NCBI GenBank assembly: GCA_023396465.1 | Contig: JAEWWF010000330.1 | Span: 1 to 19,476 of the forward strand | Direction of reading: 5' to 3' | DNA: 19,476 nt | From: Pseudomonadota bacterium | GTDB lineage: Bacteria > Pseudomonadota > Alphaproteobacteria > Rhodospirillales > Rhodospirillaceae | The notes under the pieces: generated by a model | Told to the model about the DNA's origin: nothing | What the model saw: only the letters and a program-made list of their open reading frames with translations | Databases searched by the model: none | Program-made: the position numbers and the translations under genes | Part shown: positions 1-8,752 of the stretch, piece after piece | Layout of the letters: each line of letters opens with the position of its first letter | Numbering within the stretch: position 1 is the first letter of the stretch

Positions 1-3000
1 CGGTGATGCCGCCCAGCAGCAGCACCTTCAGCGGCTCCGGGCTGGATGCCGCGCGCAGCCGGGCGGGCAGGGCAGGGCCACCGGGCTGTGCCGCATCCAC
101 CACCACCAGATCGGGCCGGGTATCCTCCAAGATGGCGAGTGCCGCCGCCTCGTGCTCGGCGCTGGCAAGAATCGCTCCGACCGTGGTCAGATGGAGGACG
201 ATCAGGTCGCGCATCGCTCCGGCCGGCGCCACCAGCAGGACGGGGCGACCCTTGAGGCGTGCCACGGCGGCTGCCTCGTCCGCCGATGGGGTCTCGTCCA
301 CCGGTCGCAGCGGCAGCACGACGGTGAACACACTGCCCTCGCCGGGCGTGCTGGCAACGCTGATGGTGCCGCCCATGCCCTGCGTCAGGCGGCGGCTGAT
401 GGCCAAGCCGAGACCCGTGCCGCCGAAGCGGCGGGCGACGCCAGTCTCCCCTTGCTGGAACTCCTGGAACAGGTGCGGCAGGACATCGGCGGCGATGCCG
501 CAGCCGGTATCGGCGACGACGAAGCGCAGGCCTTCCGCCACCGCCTCCACCACCAGGCTGACGGCACCCTGTTCGGTGAACTTGACGGCATTGCCCACCA
601 GATTGATGAGGATCTGCCGCAGCCGCCCCGGATCGCCGCGCCAGCAGCCGGCTACCGCGGGTGCCACATGGGCGCCGATGTCGACGCCGCGGATGAGGGC
701 GCGTGGCGCCAGGATTTCGATGACGCTTTCGACCAGCGGCAGAAGGTCGAAGTCGCTTTCCTCCAGGTCGAGCTTGCCGGCCTCCATCTTCGAGAAGTCG
801 AGCACGTCGTTGAGGATGGCGAGCAGGGCATCGGCGCTTTCGCGGATGGTTTCGGCGAAGCGGCGCTGCTGCTGGTCCAGCGGGGTATCCAGCAGCAGCC
901 CGGTCATGCCGATCACCCCGTTCATGGGGGTACGGATTTCATGGCTGATGGTGGCCAGGAACTGTGACTTGGCGCGGGCACCGGCCTCGGCCTGATCCTT
1001 GGCCTCGCGCAACTGGCGTTCGATCCGCTTGCGTTCGGTGATGTCCCGGAAGGCGACGACGGCGCCGGAGATGCCGGCGTCGTCGATGATCGGCGCCATG
1101 GTATAGGCGACATCGAGCGGGGTGCCGTCGGCGCGCCAGAACACGTCCTCGTCCACCAGCCGGGGCTGGCTGCGGTGGCCGGGATCGGCGAGCGGGCTGG
1201 CGGTGGCGGGAAGCGGCCGTCCGTCCGCTCCGCGACCGTGGATCAGCGCCCTGAGGTCGGCGCCCACCATCGCTCCCGTCGGATGTCCGAGCAGGGTGGC
1301 GCCGGCACGGTTGATGAAAATACAGCGGCCGTCGGTGTCCAGGCCGAAAATGCCGTCGGCGACGGAGTTAAGGATCAACTCGTTGCGGCGGGCGAGGCGC
1401 TCCAGGGCCATTTGCGCTGTCTTCAGGTCGGTGATGTCGACCCGGGTGCCGACCACTCCGCCATCCGGCGTCGCCCGTTCCACGCTTTGGATCCAACGGC
1501 CATCGGCGAGGCGCTGAATGAATGGCCGGCCCGTGGGCGCGAGGTGTTCGTCCAGCCGGCGGGCGATCCAGCGGTCGAGTTCTTCCCCCACCTGCGCGAA
1601 CAGGCCCAGCCGACGGGCCTCGTCGACAAGATCGGTGAAGGTGACGCCGGGCATCATCATCGCCCCCAACTGGGGATACATCTGGCGGTAACGGTCGTTG
1701 CACAGCACCAGCCGGTCGTCGGCGTCGAACAGGGCGAAGCCCTCGGAAATCACCGAGATGGCGGCATAGAGCTTGCGTTCCGCCGAACTGATGCGCTCCT
1801 CTGCTTCCTGCTGGTCGGTGACATCGGTGCCGGTGCCGCGGTAGCCGAGGAAGCGGCCGTCCTCGCCGAAGATCGGCTTCCCCGAGACCTGATACCACCG
1901 CACTGCCCCGTCGGGCCGGAGGGCGCGGTAGCGGAAGTGCCGGAATGGCCGTCGCGCGGCGAGGTCGGCCTGGTGGTCGGCGATGCGGTCGGGATCATTG
2001 TCGGGGGCGAACAGCTCCTCGCGGCGATGGCCGATGACCCAGTCGCGGATATCCGGCGCGCTCAGGCTGGAACTGCCGACCATGCGGATGAAGCGCAGAT
2101 CGGCGTCCATCTCCCAGAACCAGTCCGAGGACGCTTCGGCGAAGTCGCGGAACCGCTGTTCGCTGTCCCGCACGGCCGCCTCGGCGCGGGCGCGAACGGT
2201 GATGTCGCGCACCACGCCGATATACAGCCGCAGGTCGCCTTCCTCCACTTCGCCGAAAGCGACCTCCATGGGGAACCGGGTGCCGTCGCTGCGTCGCCCG
2301 CTCAACCGCCGCACCGTGCCGAGCAGGCCGGAGTCACCATCGGCGAGGCGCGTGGACAGGGCGGTGGGGGCCGCATCCTCGGCCTCCGGCATCAGGATGT
2401 CCACCGACCGGCCGATCATCTGCGTCGCGCTCAGACCGAAGATGCGCTCGGTGGCCGGGTTGACGGAGCGGATGATGCCATCCGCCGACAGGGTTATGAG
2501 ACCGTCCACCACGGTGGCATGGATCGCCCGCAGTCGTGCTTCACGGATGGCGAGATCTTCGGTCGCCCGCCGCAGGGCGGTGATGTCGACGCTGTGGACC
2601 AGCACCACCGTGTCGCCGGTGGCCGGATCGCGCAGCGGCGTGAGGGTGATCTGATACCAGTTGTTCTCCCCCTGGTTGGTGTGGCTCTGGGCCGCCACGG
2701 AGAAGGTGCCGCCATCGGCGGCCACCTGAGCCAGGATCGCATCGCCGAATGCCGGGTCGGCGAAAGTGGCGGCGAAGGTGCCGCCCGGCGGTCCGAACAG
2801 GGCCGTGGCGGCGGCGTTGCGTTGCAGAATGCGGCCATCGAGCGTCACCAGACTGGCCGGGGCGGGGGTGTGGCGCATCATCTCCACCCCGCGCAGCAGG
2901 TCCGGTGCCAGGGATCCGGCCTCAGTCGGGCGGGCTTCCACCAGCATGGCCTGTCCAACCTGCGGCCAGTCCACCGCCGAGCAGCGGCAGTGGAGCGGAA

Positions 3001-3277
3001 GGGGTTTCTCTTCCGGGTAGAGCGTCCAGATTTCCTCCGGCGCCTCTCCAGCCGCCAGTGCGGTGCGGTAACCGGCAAGCCGGGCCGCGACGGCTGGCGA
3101 GACGGTGGTGAAGTCGCGTCGGCGCAACTCATCCACGCTGCCGGCCCGCCACAGCCGCAGGGCGGCGGCATTGGCCCAGACCATGCGGAGGGCGTCCAGG
3201 TCGAAGACCCAGACCGGGGTCGTCAGACGGTCCAGCAGGGCGGCAAGGCGGGCGTGGCTGGCGGCGGAGGCTGTCAT
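1..3277 (-). CDS. Multi-PAS hybrid sensor histidine kinase (partial, C-terminus outside window)
   Basis: The frame is open from ATG at 3277 to the left edge, giving 1092 residues without a stop. No membrane segment or signal peptide is visible, so it is probably cytosolic. Six PAS-type domains are read at about residues 8-115, 125-235, 245-362, 375-488, 500-615 (PAS_7-like) and 625-750; several end in the usual D-I-T or D-V-T signature. HisKA follows with phospho-acceptor His779 in SHEIRTPMNG, then HATPase_c at about 885-985 with Asn896 in the N box and a GGTGLGL G2 box. From about 1008 a receiver-like domain begins. Its first strand reads VLLVAPAG, where active receivers carry an acidic pair, although Asp1061 sits where the phospho-acceptor would be. 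Further receiver or Hpt domains may lie beyond the edge. The ligand is unknown. The start has no strong ribosome-binding site. Confidence 0.93.
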   Translation of the reverse strand, partial: MTASAASHARLAALLDRLTTPVWVFDLDALRMVWANAAALRLWRAGSVDELRRRDFTTVSPAVAARLAGYRTALAAGEAPEEIWTLYPEEKPLPLHCRCSAVDWPQVGQAMLVEARPTEAGSLAPDLLRGVEMMRHTPAPASLVTLDGRILQRNAAATALFGPPGGTFAATFADPAFGDAILAQVAADGGTFSVAAQSHTNQGENNWYQITLTPLRDPATGDTVVLVHSVDITALRRATEDLAIREARLRAIHATVVDGLITLSADGIIRSVNPATERIFGLSATQMIGRSVDILMPEAEDAAPTALSTRLADGDSGLLGTVRRLSGRRSDGTRFPMEVAFGEVEEGDLRLYIGVVRDITVRARAEAAVRDSEQRFRDFAEASSDWFWEMDADLRFIRMVGSSSLSAPDIRDWVIGHRREELFAPDNDPDRIADHQADLAARRPFRHFRYRALRPDGAVRWYQVSGKPIFGEDGRFLGYRGTGTDVTDQQEAEERISSAERKLYAAISVISEGFALFDADDRLVLCNDRYRQMYPQLGAMMMPGVTFTDLVDEARRLGLFAQVGEELDRWIARRLDEHLAPTGRPFIQRLADGRWIQSVERATPDGGVVGTRVDITDLKTAQMALERLARRNELILNSVADGIFGLDTDGRCIFINRAGATLLGHPTGAMVGADLRALIHGRGADGRPLPATASPLADPGHRSQPRLVDEDVFWRADGTPLDVAYTMAPIIDDAGISGAVVAFRDITERKRIERQLREAKDQAEAGARAKSQFLATISHEIRTPMNGVIGMTGLLLDTPLDQQQRRFAETIRESADALLAILNDVLDFSKMEAGKLDLEESDFDLLPLVESVIEILAPRALIRGVDIGAHVAPAVAGCWRGDPGRLRQILINLVGNAVKFTEQGAVSLVVEAVAEGLRFVVADTGCGIAADVLPHLFQEFQQGETGVARRFGGTGLGLAISRRLTQGMGGTISVASTPGEGSVFTVVLPLRPVDETPSADEAAAVARLKGRPVLLVAPAGAMRDLIVLHLTTVGAILASAEHEAAALAILEDTRPDLVVVDAAQPGGPALPARLRAASSPEPLKVLLLGGIT

Positions 3278-3470
3278 CGGCACGTACCACTGGGGAAGCA
3301 GTCCGTGCCACTATAGGCGGCTGGGGCGCCGCCGTCGCGGGGCATCAACCGATGACTGGATGTGCGGGGTCTGAGCCGCCATATTCCATGGGAGTACGGG
3401 GTGCCGCTGCCACGACATCGCCCCATTCCCGCCCGCATTGACGCCACATCCGGGCGCCAGCGTGTCGACA

Positions 3471-3498
3471 GACGTCGATCGGACGTAACGTCGGAGGG
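3471..3498 (+). promoter_or_regulatory. GACGT repeats and ribosome-binding site before the nuclease-fold gene
   Basis: GACGTC at 3471-3476 is followed by a perfect 11-base palindrome, GACGT-A-ACGTC, at 3482-3492. This directly abuts the ribosome-binding site GGAGGG at 3493-3498, which lies 7 bases before the ATG at 3506 and fixes that start. The palindrome could be an operator or just sequence around the translation start. The rest of the 228-base divergent gap (3278-3505) shows no gene and no convincing promoter. Confidence 0.3.
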
Positions 3499-3505
3499 TC
3501 ATGCC

Positions 3506-4111
3506 ATGACGTTGTTCCGCCTTGCTGTTTCCGCCGCGCTGATGGCGGGGGTCGTGCTGGCAGCCGCCGCTGGCCGTCCCCATGCCGAAACGGTGGCGGC
3601 GGTGACATCGCATGGGGCGGCGCTGATCGCCCCCAAGCATGACGTCACCGTCCTTGACGGCGAAACCCTCCGCATCGGTGACACCGATCTGCGGCTGAGT
3701 GGCGTCACCGCCCCTGCCTTGCGGCAGCAGTGCGTCCGCGACCGCCGGGTCGAGCCGTGCGGCGAGACGGCGGCGCAGGCGGTGCAGAAAATCATCGACC
3801 TCGCGGTCAAGCCGGTGGAATGCCGCCCCGAGGCCGATGGCGGCGCGCTGTGCTTCGTCGATGGCCGCGACGTGGGCGAGGCGCTGGTCTTGCAGGGCCG
3901 GGCCGTCGCCGCCGACGATCGCTATGCCGAGGCGGAAGCCCAGGCTCGCAAGGCGAAGCTCGGCCTGTGGGCGAGCGCCTGGGTGCCCCCGGACCAGTGG
4001 CGTCGGGGCGCCCGCATGCCGGAGGAACTGGCGGCGCGCAGCCGGCTTCCCGCCGCCGACCGCAAGCCGGATGTGGTTCTCCGACCGGTTAGCCCGGCGA
4101 GTGCCGACTGA
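3506..4111 (+). CDS. Exported thermonuclease-family (SNase-fold) protein, probably catalytically inactive
   Basis: The 201-residue product starts at ATG 3506, which has a good GGAGGG site; upstream in-frame starts lack one and would bury the signal peptide. Residues 1-27 look like a Sec signal peptide, with cleavage likely after PHA. The core at about 46-156 resembles the staphylococcal nuclease fold: LDGETLRIGDTDLRLSGVTAP, then DVGEALVLQGRAV, then EAQARKAKLGLWA. The active site looks broken. By alignment to staphylococcal nuclease, Arg35 is kept as Arg63, but Asp21 becomes Glu53, Asp40 becomes Thr68, Glu43 becomes Ala71 and Arg87 falls at Gly113. Four cysteines (76, 85, 106, 116) could form disulfides in the periplasm. 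A binding or structural role is more likely than DNA cleavage. The gene stands alone, divergent from the hybrid kinase. Confidence 0.85.
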   Translation: MTLFRLAVSAALMAGVVLAAAAGRPHAETVAAVTSHGAALIAPKHDVTVLDGETLRIGDTDLRLSGVTAPALRQQCVRDRRVEPCGETAAQAVQKIIDLAVKPVECRPEADGGALCFVDGRDVGEALVLQGRAVAADDRYAEAEAQARKAKLGLWASAWVPPDQWRRGARMPEELAARSRLPAADRKPDVVLRPVSPASAD

Positions 4112-4337
4112 ATCCCGCCGCCGGCGGCATCGGTGGCGGACGGTTGCAGTCAAGAATCAGGGGAAACACCGGCGGTGACGGGCGCCTCTGCGTCCGGTCA
4201 CGGATGGGGGATCGGGGACAGCACCGCCCAGGCCGGACAGCAAGGGGGGGAAGGACCGGCCAAGGCGGGGACGCGGGTCTGACCCGTCACCGCCGGAGAC
4301 CGCAGAATGCCCCGAGCACTTCATTAAGCAGTAATGC

Positions 4338-4363
4338 AAAAAACGCATGCCGGCTTTGCGTTT
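4338..4363 (-). terminator. Terminator-like hairpin after the binding-protein gene
   Basis: On the minus strand AAACGCA and TGCGTTT (plus positions 4357-4363 and 4341-4347) form a 7-base-pair stem with a 9-base loop, followed by a run of T (plus A-run 4338-4343). It begins about 25 bases past the stop of the binding-protein gene. The stem is short and has few G/C pairs, so efficiency is uncertain. The surrounding gap (4112-4388) holds no gene. Confidence 0.55.
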
Positions 4364-4388
4364 ATGCGGAAGGTAATATGACCTTTGG

Positions 4389-5651
4389 TCAGGGGGCGCC
4401 GCGGCCTTGGTCGCGGGCCTGTGGCCGGACCAGCGGACAGTCACTTTCGTCCAGGGGACGGAATGCCTCGGCGCCGGGAATGACCCGAACCAGCTTGAGC
4501 AGATCCCATTCCCCCGCCGACTCGGTCGGGGTTTTGGCCTGCATCAGGTACATGTCATGGACCATGCGCCCGTCGGCCCGTACCACGCCGCCGCTGGCGA
4601 ACATGTCGTCAACCGGCATCGCCCGCATGGCCGCCTGCACCGCGTCGGGATCATCGCTGCCGGCGGTCTCCACCGCCTTCAGGTAGTGGTGGACGGCGGA
4701 ATAGACGCCAGCATGGATCATGCTGGGCATCTGGCCGGTGCGGTCGTGGAAGCGCCGCGACCAGGCGCGCGTCTCCTCCGTTCTGTCCCAGTAGAAGGCG
4801 GTGGTCATCATCAGGCCCTGGGCCGCGTCCAGACCGAGGTCGTGGATGTTTTGCAGGAAGATGAGCATGGCCGCCATCTTCTGTCGTCCCGGTGTGATGC
4901 CGAACTCGGCCGCCTGACGGACGGCGAGGACCGTATCGCCGCCAGCGTTCAACAGGCCGATGACATCGGCATCGCGGGCCTGTGCCTGCAACAGCAGCGA
5001 TGACAGGTCCGGCGTTCCAAGGGGATGCGACGATTCGCCGATGACGCTGCCACCGGCCGCCTCGACGAAGGCGCGGGTATCAACGCTCAGTGCGTGGCCA
5101 AAGGCGTAATCGACCACCAGATTGTACCACCTGCGGCCGCCCTCTTGCACTAGGGCGGCGGCGGTGCCCTTGGCAAGGGCGTAAGTGTCGAAAGCCCAAT
5201 GAAAGCCGTAGGGGCTGCAATGGCGGCCGGTGAAGCTGGCGGCGGCGGCGCCGACGGCGAGAACGATGGTGCGGGTCTCGCGCGCCACCTCCTGCACCGC
5301 CAGCATGGCGCCGGAATTGGGAATGTCGGCGATGGCATCGACGCCCTGCGCCGCCCATTGCCCGGCGATGGCGGCGGCGCGGGCCGGATCGTTGCGGTGA
5401 TCGTCGAACACGATGTCGACGGGCCGTCCAAGAACGGCGCCGCCCATGTCCTCCACCGCCAGCCGTGCCGCCTCCACCGAGCCCGCGCCGCTGATGTCGG
5501 CATAAATGCCGGTGCGGTCATTGAGCACGCCAATCCGGATGGTGCCATCGGAGCGCGGTGTTTCGGCACCCGTCGCCCCCGACGGACTCACCAGGGCCAG
5601 GGCCAGCGCCAAAGCCGCCGAGGCGCGCCGCCGGCCGGCATTCCTCATCAT
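4389..5651 (-). CDS. ABC transporter substrate-binding protein, branched-chain amino acid type (Peripla_BP_6)
   Basis: The 420-residue product has an N-terminal signal peptide (basic MMRNAGRRR, hydrophobic stretch, likely cleavage near Ala29 in ATGA). It then follows the Leu/Ile/Val-binding fold: IRIGVLNDRTGIYADISG at the start of the first lobe, DIVFDDHRNDPARAA, later VDYAFGHAL, and MIHAGVYSAVHHYLKAVE in the C-terminal half. Such proteins deliver ligands to an ABC importer. No permease or ATPase gene is in the window, so it is an orphan or its partners lie elsewhere. It begins 35 bases after the acyl-CoA ligase stop on the same strand, so the two are probably co-transcribed. Related binding proteins that take aromatic acids or short acids occur with CoA ligases in alphaproteobacteria, so a carboxylate ligand is an inference. 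ATG at 5651 or 5648 could be the start. Confidence 0.92.
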   Translation of the reverse strand: MMRNAGRRRASAALALALALVSPSGATGAETPRSDGTIRIGVLNDRTGIYADISGAGSVEAARLAVEDMGGAVLGRPVDIVFDDHRNDPARAAAIAGQWAAQGVDAIADIPNSGAMLAVQEVARETRTIVLAVGAAAASFTGRHCSPYGFHWAFDTYALAKGTAAALVQEGGRRWYNLVVDYAFGHALSVDTRAFVEAAGGSVIGESSHPLGTPDLSSLLLQAQARDADVIGLLNAGGDTVLAVRQAAEFGITPGRQKMAAMLIFLQNIHDLGLDAAQGLMMTTAFYWDRTEETRAWSRRFHDRTGQMPSMIHAGVYSAVHHYLKAVETAGSDDPDAVQAAMRAMPVDDMFASGGVVRADGRMVHDMYLMQAKTPTESAGEWDLLKLVRVIPGAEAFRPLDESDCPLVRPQARDQGRGAP

Positions 5652-5686
5652 ACCGTGTCATTCCCCCACACACCGAACGCCCTTGG

Positions 5687-7240
5687 TCAGGTGGCGCCGT
5701 CGTCGGTTTCATCCCCGGTCGCCGCCATGCGGCGCAGGTCGGTCTTCAGAACCTTGCCGTAGTTGTTCTTGGGCAACCCGGCGACGAAGCGATAGTGCTT
5801 GGGGCGCTTGAAACGTGCAATGGTTTGCAGGCAGAGGGCGTCCAGATCGGCGGCGGAGCAGGAGGCGCCGGGGCCGGTGACGACGAAGGCGATCACCTCC
5901 TCGCCCCAGTCCGGATGTTCCCGGCCGATGACCGACACCTCGCGCACCGCCGGATGGGTCAGCAGCACTTCTTCCACTTCGCGCGGGTAGATGTTGCTGC
6001 CGCCGGAGATGATGACGTCCTTGCTGCGGTCCTTGAGGGTGAGGAAGCCGTCGCCGTCCATCGCCCCCATGTCGCCGGTGAACAGCCAGCCGCCGCGCAG
6101 GGTGGCGGCGGTGGCCTCCGGGTTCTGCCAGTAGCCGAGCATGACCGCCGGGCCGCGCACCAGCACCTCGCCGGTTTCGCCGGCCGGCAGCGGGTTCCCC
6201 CCGTCATCGCCGATGCGCACCTCCACCAGCGTCTGCCGCACCCCGACCGAGCCCAAACGGGCCTCGTGGCGGGGGTGGGCGGTGTCGGCGTGCAGGGTCT
6301 TGCTCAGGGCGGTGATGGTCATCGGGCTTTCGCCCTGGCCGTAGATCTGCGCCAGCTTGGGCCCGAACACCGCCATGGCCTGCCGGCAGTCGGCCACGTA
6401 CATGGGGCCGCCGCCGTAGACGATGGTCTTCAGGTTGCGGGTGTCGGCGCTGCCGGCCCGTGGCGCCAGCGTCAGGCGATGCACCATGGTGGGGGCGGCG
6501 AAGAACGACAGGCCCGGCTGGCCCGGCAGCAGGTCGAGGATCTCGTCCGGCTCGAAGCCGCCGCTTTCCGGGATCACCTGCCGCGCCATGGCGGCGACGT
6601 GGGGCAGGATGTAGAGGCCGGAGCCGTGGCTCATGGGGGCGGCGTGCAGCAGTGCATCGGCGGCGGTGATCGCATCGACGTCGAGGGCGTAGCAGGCGGT
6701 CATGCACAGCAGGTTGCGGTTGGAGAGCATGGCGCCCTTGGGCCGGCCGGTGGTGCCGCTGGTGTAGAACAGCCAGGCCAGATCATCCTGCCCGCGCGGC
6801 ACCAGCGGCAGCGGCTCGGCCGTCAGCAGGCGGTGCCAGTCGGCGGAGCCCGCCTCGATCACCCGCACCCGCCCGTCGGCCACCGCCGGGCAGGCGCCGA
6901 TGGTGGTCGCCATGTCGGGGCTGACGAAGACGACGCGGGCGCCCGAATGCGCCAGCATGTAGTCGAATTCCAGGCTGTGCAGCTTGGCGTTCATGGGCAC
7001 GGCGGCCAGACCGCCATGCCAGATGCCGAACAATACGCATACGTATTCCGGGCAGTTGGTCATCGCCACCGCGACCCGCTCGCCCTCCGCCAGCCCGAGG
7101 TGGCCGCGCAGGCCGCCGGCGAGGCGGGCGGCGGCGTCGGCCAGGGCGGCGAAGGTGGCGACGGTGGTGGTGCCGTGTTGCACGGCGGGGCGGTCGACGG
7201 CGACGCCGGCGGCGCGCTGAAGCAGGGTCGCGAGGTTCAT
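5687..7240 (-). CDS. AMP-forming acyl-CoA synthetase (fatty or aromatic acid CoA ligase)
   Basis: The 517-residue product belongs to the ANL adenylate-forming superfamily, which activates a carboxylic acid with ATP and joins it to CoA. The phosphate-binding loop YTSGTTGRPKGAM is at 159-171, the ribose-binding motif WLFTGDMG puts Asp390 in place, the hinge segment DRSKDVIISGGSNIYPREVE runs from 404, and the catalytic lysine is Lys496 in NNYGKVLK. Length matches the family. ATG 7240 was chosen because GGGAGG lies 12 bases upstream and the protein aligns from there; in-frame starts back to 7342 add a poor leader. The substrate cannot be read from sequence; medium/long-chain fatty acids or a phenylpropanoid acid are options. 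It lies 108 bases after the sensor kinase and 35 before the binding-protein gene, suggesting import followed by CoA activation. Confidence 0.93.
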   Translation of the reverse strand: MNLATLLQRAAGVAVDRPAVQHGTTTVATFAALADAAARLAGGLRGHLGLAEGERVAVAMTNCPEYVCVLFGIWHGGLAAVPMNAKLHSLEFDYMLAHSGARVVFVSPDMATTIGACPAVADGRVRVIEAGSADWHRLLTAEPLPLVPRGQDDLAWLFYTSGTTGRPKGAMLSNRNLLCMTACYALDVDAITAADALLHAAPMSHGSGLYILPHVAAMARQVIPESGGFEPDEILDLLPGQPGLSFFAAPTMVHRLTLAPRAGSADTRNLKTIVYGGGPMYVADCRQAMAVFGPKLAQIYGQGESPMTITALSKTLHADTAHPRHEARLGSVGVRQTLVEVRIGDDGGNPLPAGETGEVLVRGPAVMLGYWQNPEATAATLRGGWLFTGDMGAMDGDGFLTLKDRSKDVIISGGSNIYPREVEEVLLTHPAVREVSVIGREHPDWGEEVIAFVVTGPGASCSAADLDALCLQTIARFKRPKHYRFVAGLPKNNYGKVLKTDLRRMAATGDETDDGAT

Positions 7241-7268
7241 CGCGGTCTTGGTCCTCCCGGTTCTGCCG

Positions 7269-7291
7269 GCGCCGCTCTGGTTCGGCGGCGC
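7269..7291 (-). other. Inverted repeat in kinase-ligase gap
   Basis: Perfect 7-base arms GCGCCGC and GCGGCGC flank a 9-base loop, 28 bases before the ligase start and just ahead of its ribosome-binding site. There is no T run. It could weaken read-through, stabilise an RNA end or be chance in GC-rich DNA. Confidence 0.35.
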
Positions 7292-7348
7292 TTGCGGCAT
7301 CTGATGGGCGACGAGGTTAAAGCGGCACGCGGCCGCCGTCACGGGTCG

Positions 7349-8752
7349 TTACAGCGGCAGCGTCACGGTCACCCGCAGACCGCCGCCGGGGGCGTCGCCG
7401 AGGGTGATGGTGCCGCCGTGGGCGTGAACGATGGTGCGCGCCACCGATAGGCCGAGGCCGGTGCCGCCGGTGGCGCGCGAGCGCGATGCCTCGATGCGGT
7501 AGAACGGCGCGAACACCTTCTCCCGCTCCGACGGCGGGATGCCGGGGCCGTGATCGTCCACGGTCACCACCGCCGCCGCATCGTCGCGCGTCAGCGTCAC
7601 CGCCGCGCCGCCCCCATACATGACGGCGTTGTCGAGCAGGTTGGCGAACACCCGCTTGAGGCCGGTGGGCCGGGCCTGAAGCCGGAGGGCCTCGGGCGCC
7701 GTCACGGCCACCGCCCGACGGCCGTCGGCGACATCGCGCAGCAAGGCGGCCAGATCGACCGCCGTCACCGGCTCCGCCTGGGTCTGGGAGTCCTGGCGGG
7801 CGAAGGCGAGGGTGGCGGCGATCATGGTTTCCATGTCCTGCAAGTCGGCGAGCATGCGGTCGCGCTCGGCCTCGTCGTCCATCAGTTCGGCCCGCAGGCG
7901 CAGGCGGGTGATGGGGGTGCGCAGGTCGTGGGAGATGGCCGCCAGCATCCGCGTGCGGTCCTCCACATAGCGGGTCAGGCGCCGCTGCATCTCGTTGAAG
8001 GCGGCGGCGGCCCGGCGGACCTCGCGGGGGCCGGTCTCCGGCAACGGCTCGGCCCGAGGATCGACGCCAAGGCGGGCGGCGGCGGCCTCCAGGGTGCGCA
8101 GCGGCCGCACCGCCAGCCGTACTCCGGCATAGGCGATGGTCGCCACCACCAGCGTCAGGCCGGTCAGCCACAGCACGAAGCCCGGTTGCCACAGGCGGTC
8201 CGGCCGGTCGAGCGCCACCACCGCCGTCAGCCAACTGCCGTCCGCCAACTGGACACCGGCCGCCAGATGCGGCAGGCCGGCATTCATGCGGCCGTGCATG
8301 GGGCCACCGCCACCAAACCCCGGCCCGCCGGGTGGTGGCTGGCCGGGGTCCAGCCGTCCGACGACGGTGATGCTGCCCTCGGGGAGGCGCTCGGCCAGCA
8401 GGGCCGTCATGATGCGCTCCAGCGGCCCCAGGGTGCGGGACTGCACGAATGGCTGTGGCGACAGCAGCAGGCGGAATCCGCGTCCGCCCATGGCCCGCGC
8501 CACCTCCCGCCGCGCTTCCGACGGTGCGGCGGCCATGGTCTCGGCGGCGGCGGCGAGGCGGTCGGCGGCCTGTCGCAGCCCAGCTTCTTCCAGCGCCTCG
8601 GCGCGGTTGATGGCATAAAGCGCCATCATCGCCACATGCGAGACAATCAACACCGCCGCCAGCACCAGGACGAACCAGCCGGTGATGCCGTCGGGCCACA
8701 GCCACAGGCGGCGACGGGCGCTCTTGGAAGGGACGGGAGAGGGGGCGGTCAT
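7349..8752 (-). CDS. Sensor histidine kinase of an OmpR/EnvZ-type two-component system
   Basis: The 467-residue product has a first membrane segment at about 22-47, a periplasmic region to about 189, a second membrane segment at about 190-211, HAMP at 211-264, HisKA with His275 in AAISHDLRTP, and HATPase_c from about 365 with the N box NLLDNAVMYG, DDHGPGIPP and GGTGLGLS. This is the EnvZ-like layout. The periplasmic part includes a glycine- and proline-rich loop (135-152) next to HGRM (153-156), of unknown purpose. The start ATG overlaps the response regulator stop by four bases (ATGA), so translation is coupled. The signal is unknown; the ligase and binding-protein genes downstream suggest a link to carboxylate supply, but that is inference. 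Confidence 0.95.
   Translation of the reverse strand: MTAPSPVPSKSARRRLWLWPDGITGWFVLVLAAVLIVSHVAMMALYAINRAEALEEAGLRQAADRLAAAAETMAAAPSEARREVARAMGGRGFRLLLSPQPFVQSRTLGPLERIMTALLAERLPEGSITVVGRLDPGQPPPGGPGFGGGGPMHGRMNAGLPHLAAGVQLADGSWLTAVVALDRPDRLWQPGFVLWLTGLTLVVATIAYAGVRLAVRPLRTLEAAAARLGVDPRAEPLPETGPREVRRAAAAFNEMQRRLTRYVEDRTRMLAAISHDLRTPITRLRLRAELMDDEAERDRMLADLQDMETMIAATLAFARQDSQTQAEPVTAVDLAALLRDVADGRRAVAVTAPEALRLQARPTGLKRVFANLLDNAVMYGGGAAVTLTRDDAAAVVTVDDHGPGIPPSEREKVFAPFYRIEASRSRATGGTGLGLSVARTIVHAHGGTITLGDAPGGGLRVTVTLPL

Noticed and set aside
1175..3316. 713-codon plus-strand open frame opposite the hybrid kinase
   Set aside because: It has no recognisable domain, and the minus strand in this stretch encodes consecutive PAS domains.
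3310..3316. TATAGT as a -10 element for the hybrid kinase
   Set aside because: No matching -35 element is found at a suitable distance, so the promoter is not supported.
4117..4128. 12-base palindrome GCCGCCGGCGGC after the nuclease-fold gene as a terminator
   Set aside because: It has no loop and no T run, and short GC palindromes are expected by chance at this base composition.
5558..7450. Long plus-strand open frame across the ligase and binding-protein genes
   Set aside because: Its translation is low-complexity, rich in Gly, Ala, His and Gln, with no domain, and it lies opposite two genes with clear catalytic or fold motifs. Such antisense frames are normal in GC-rich DNA.
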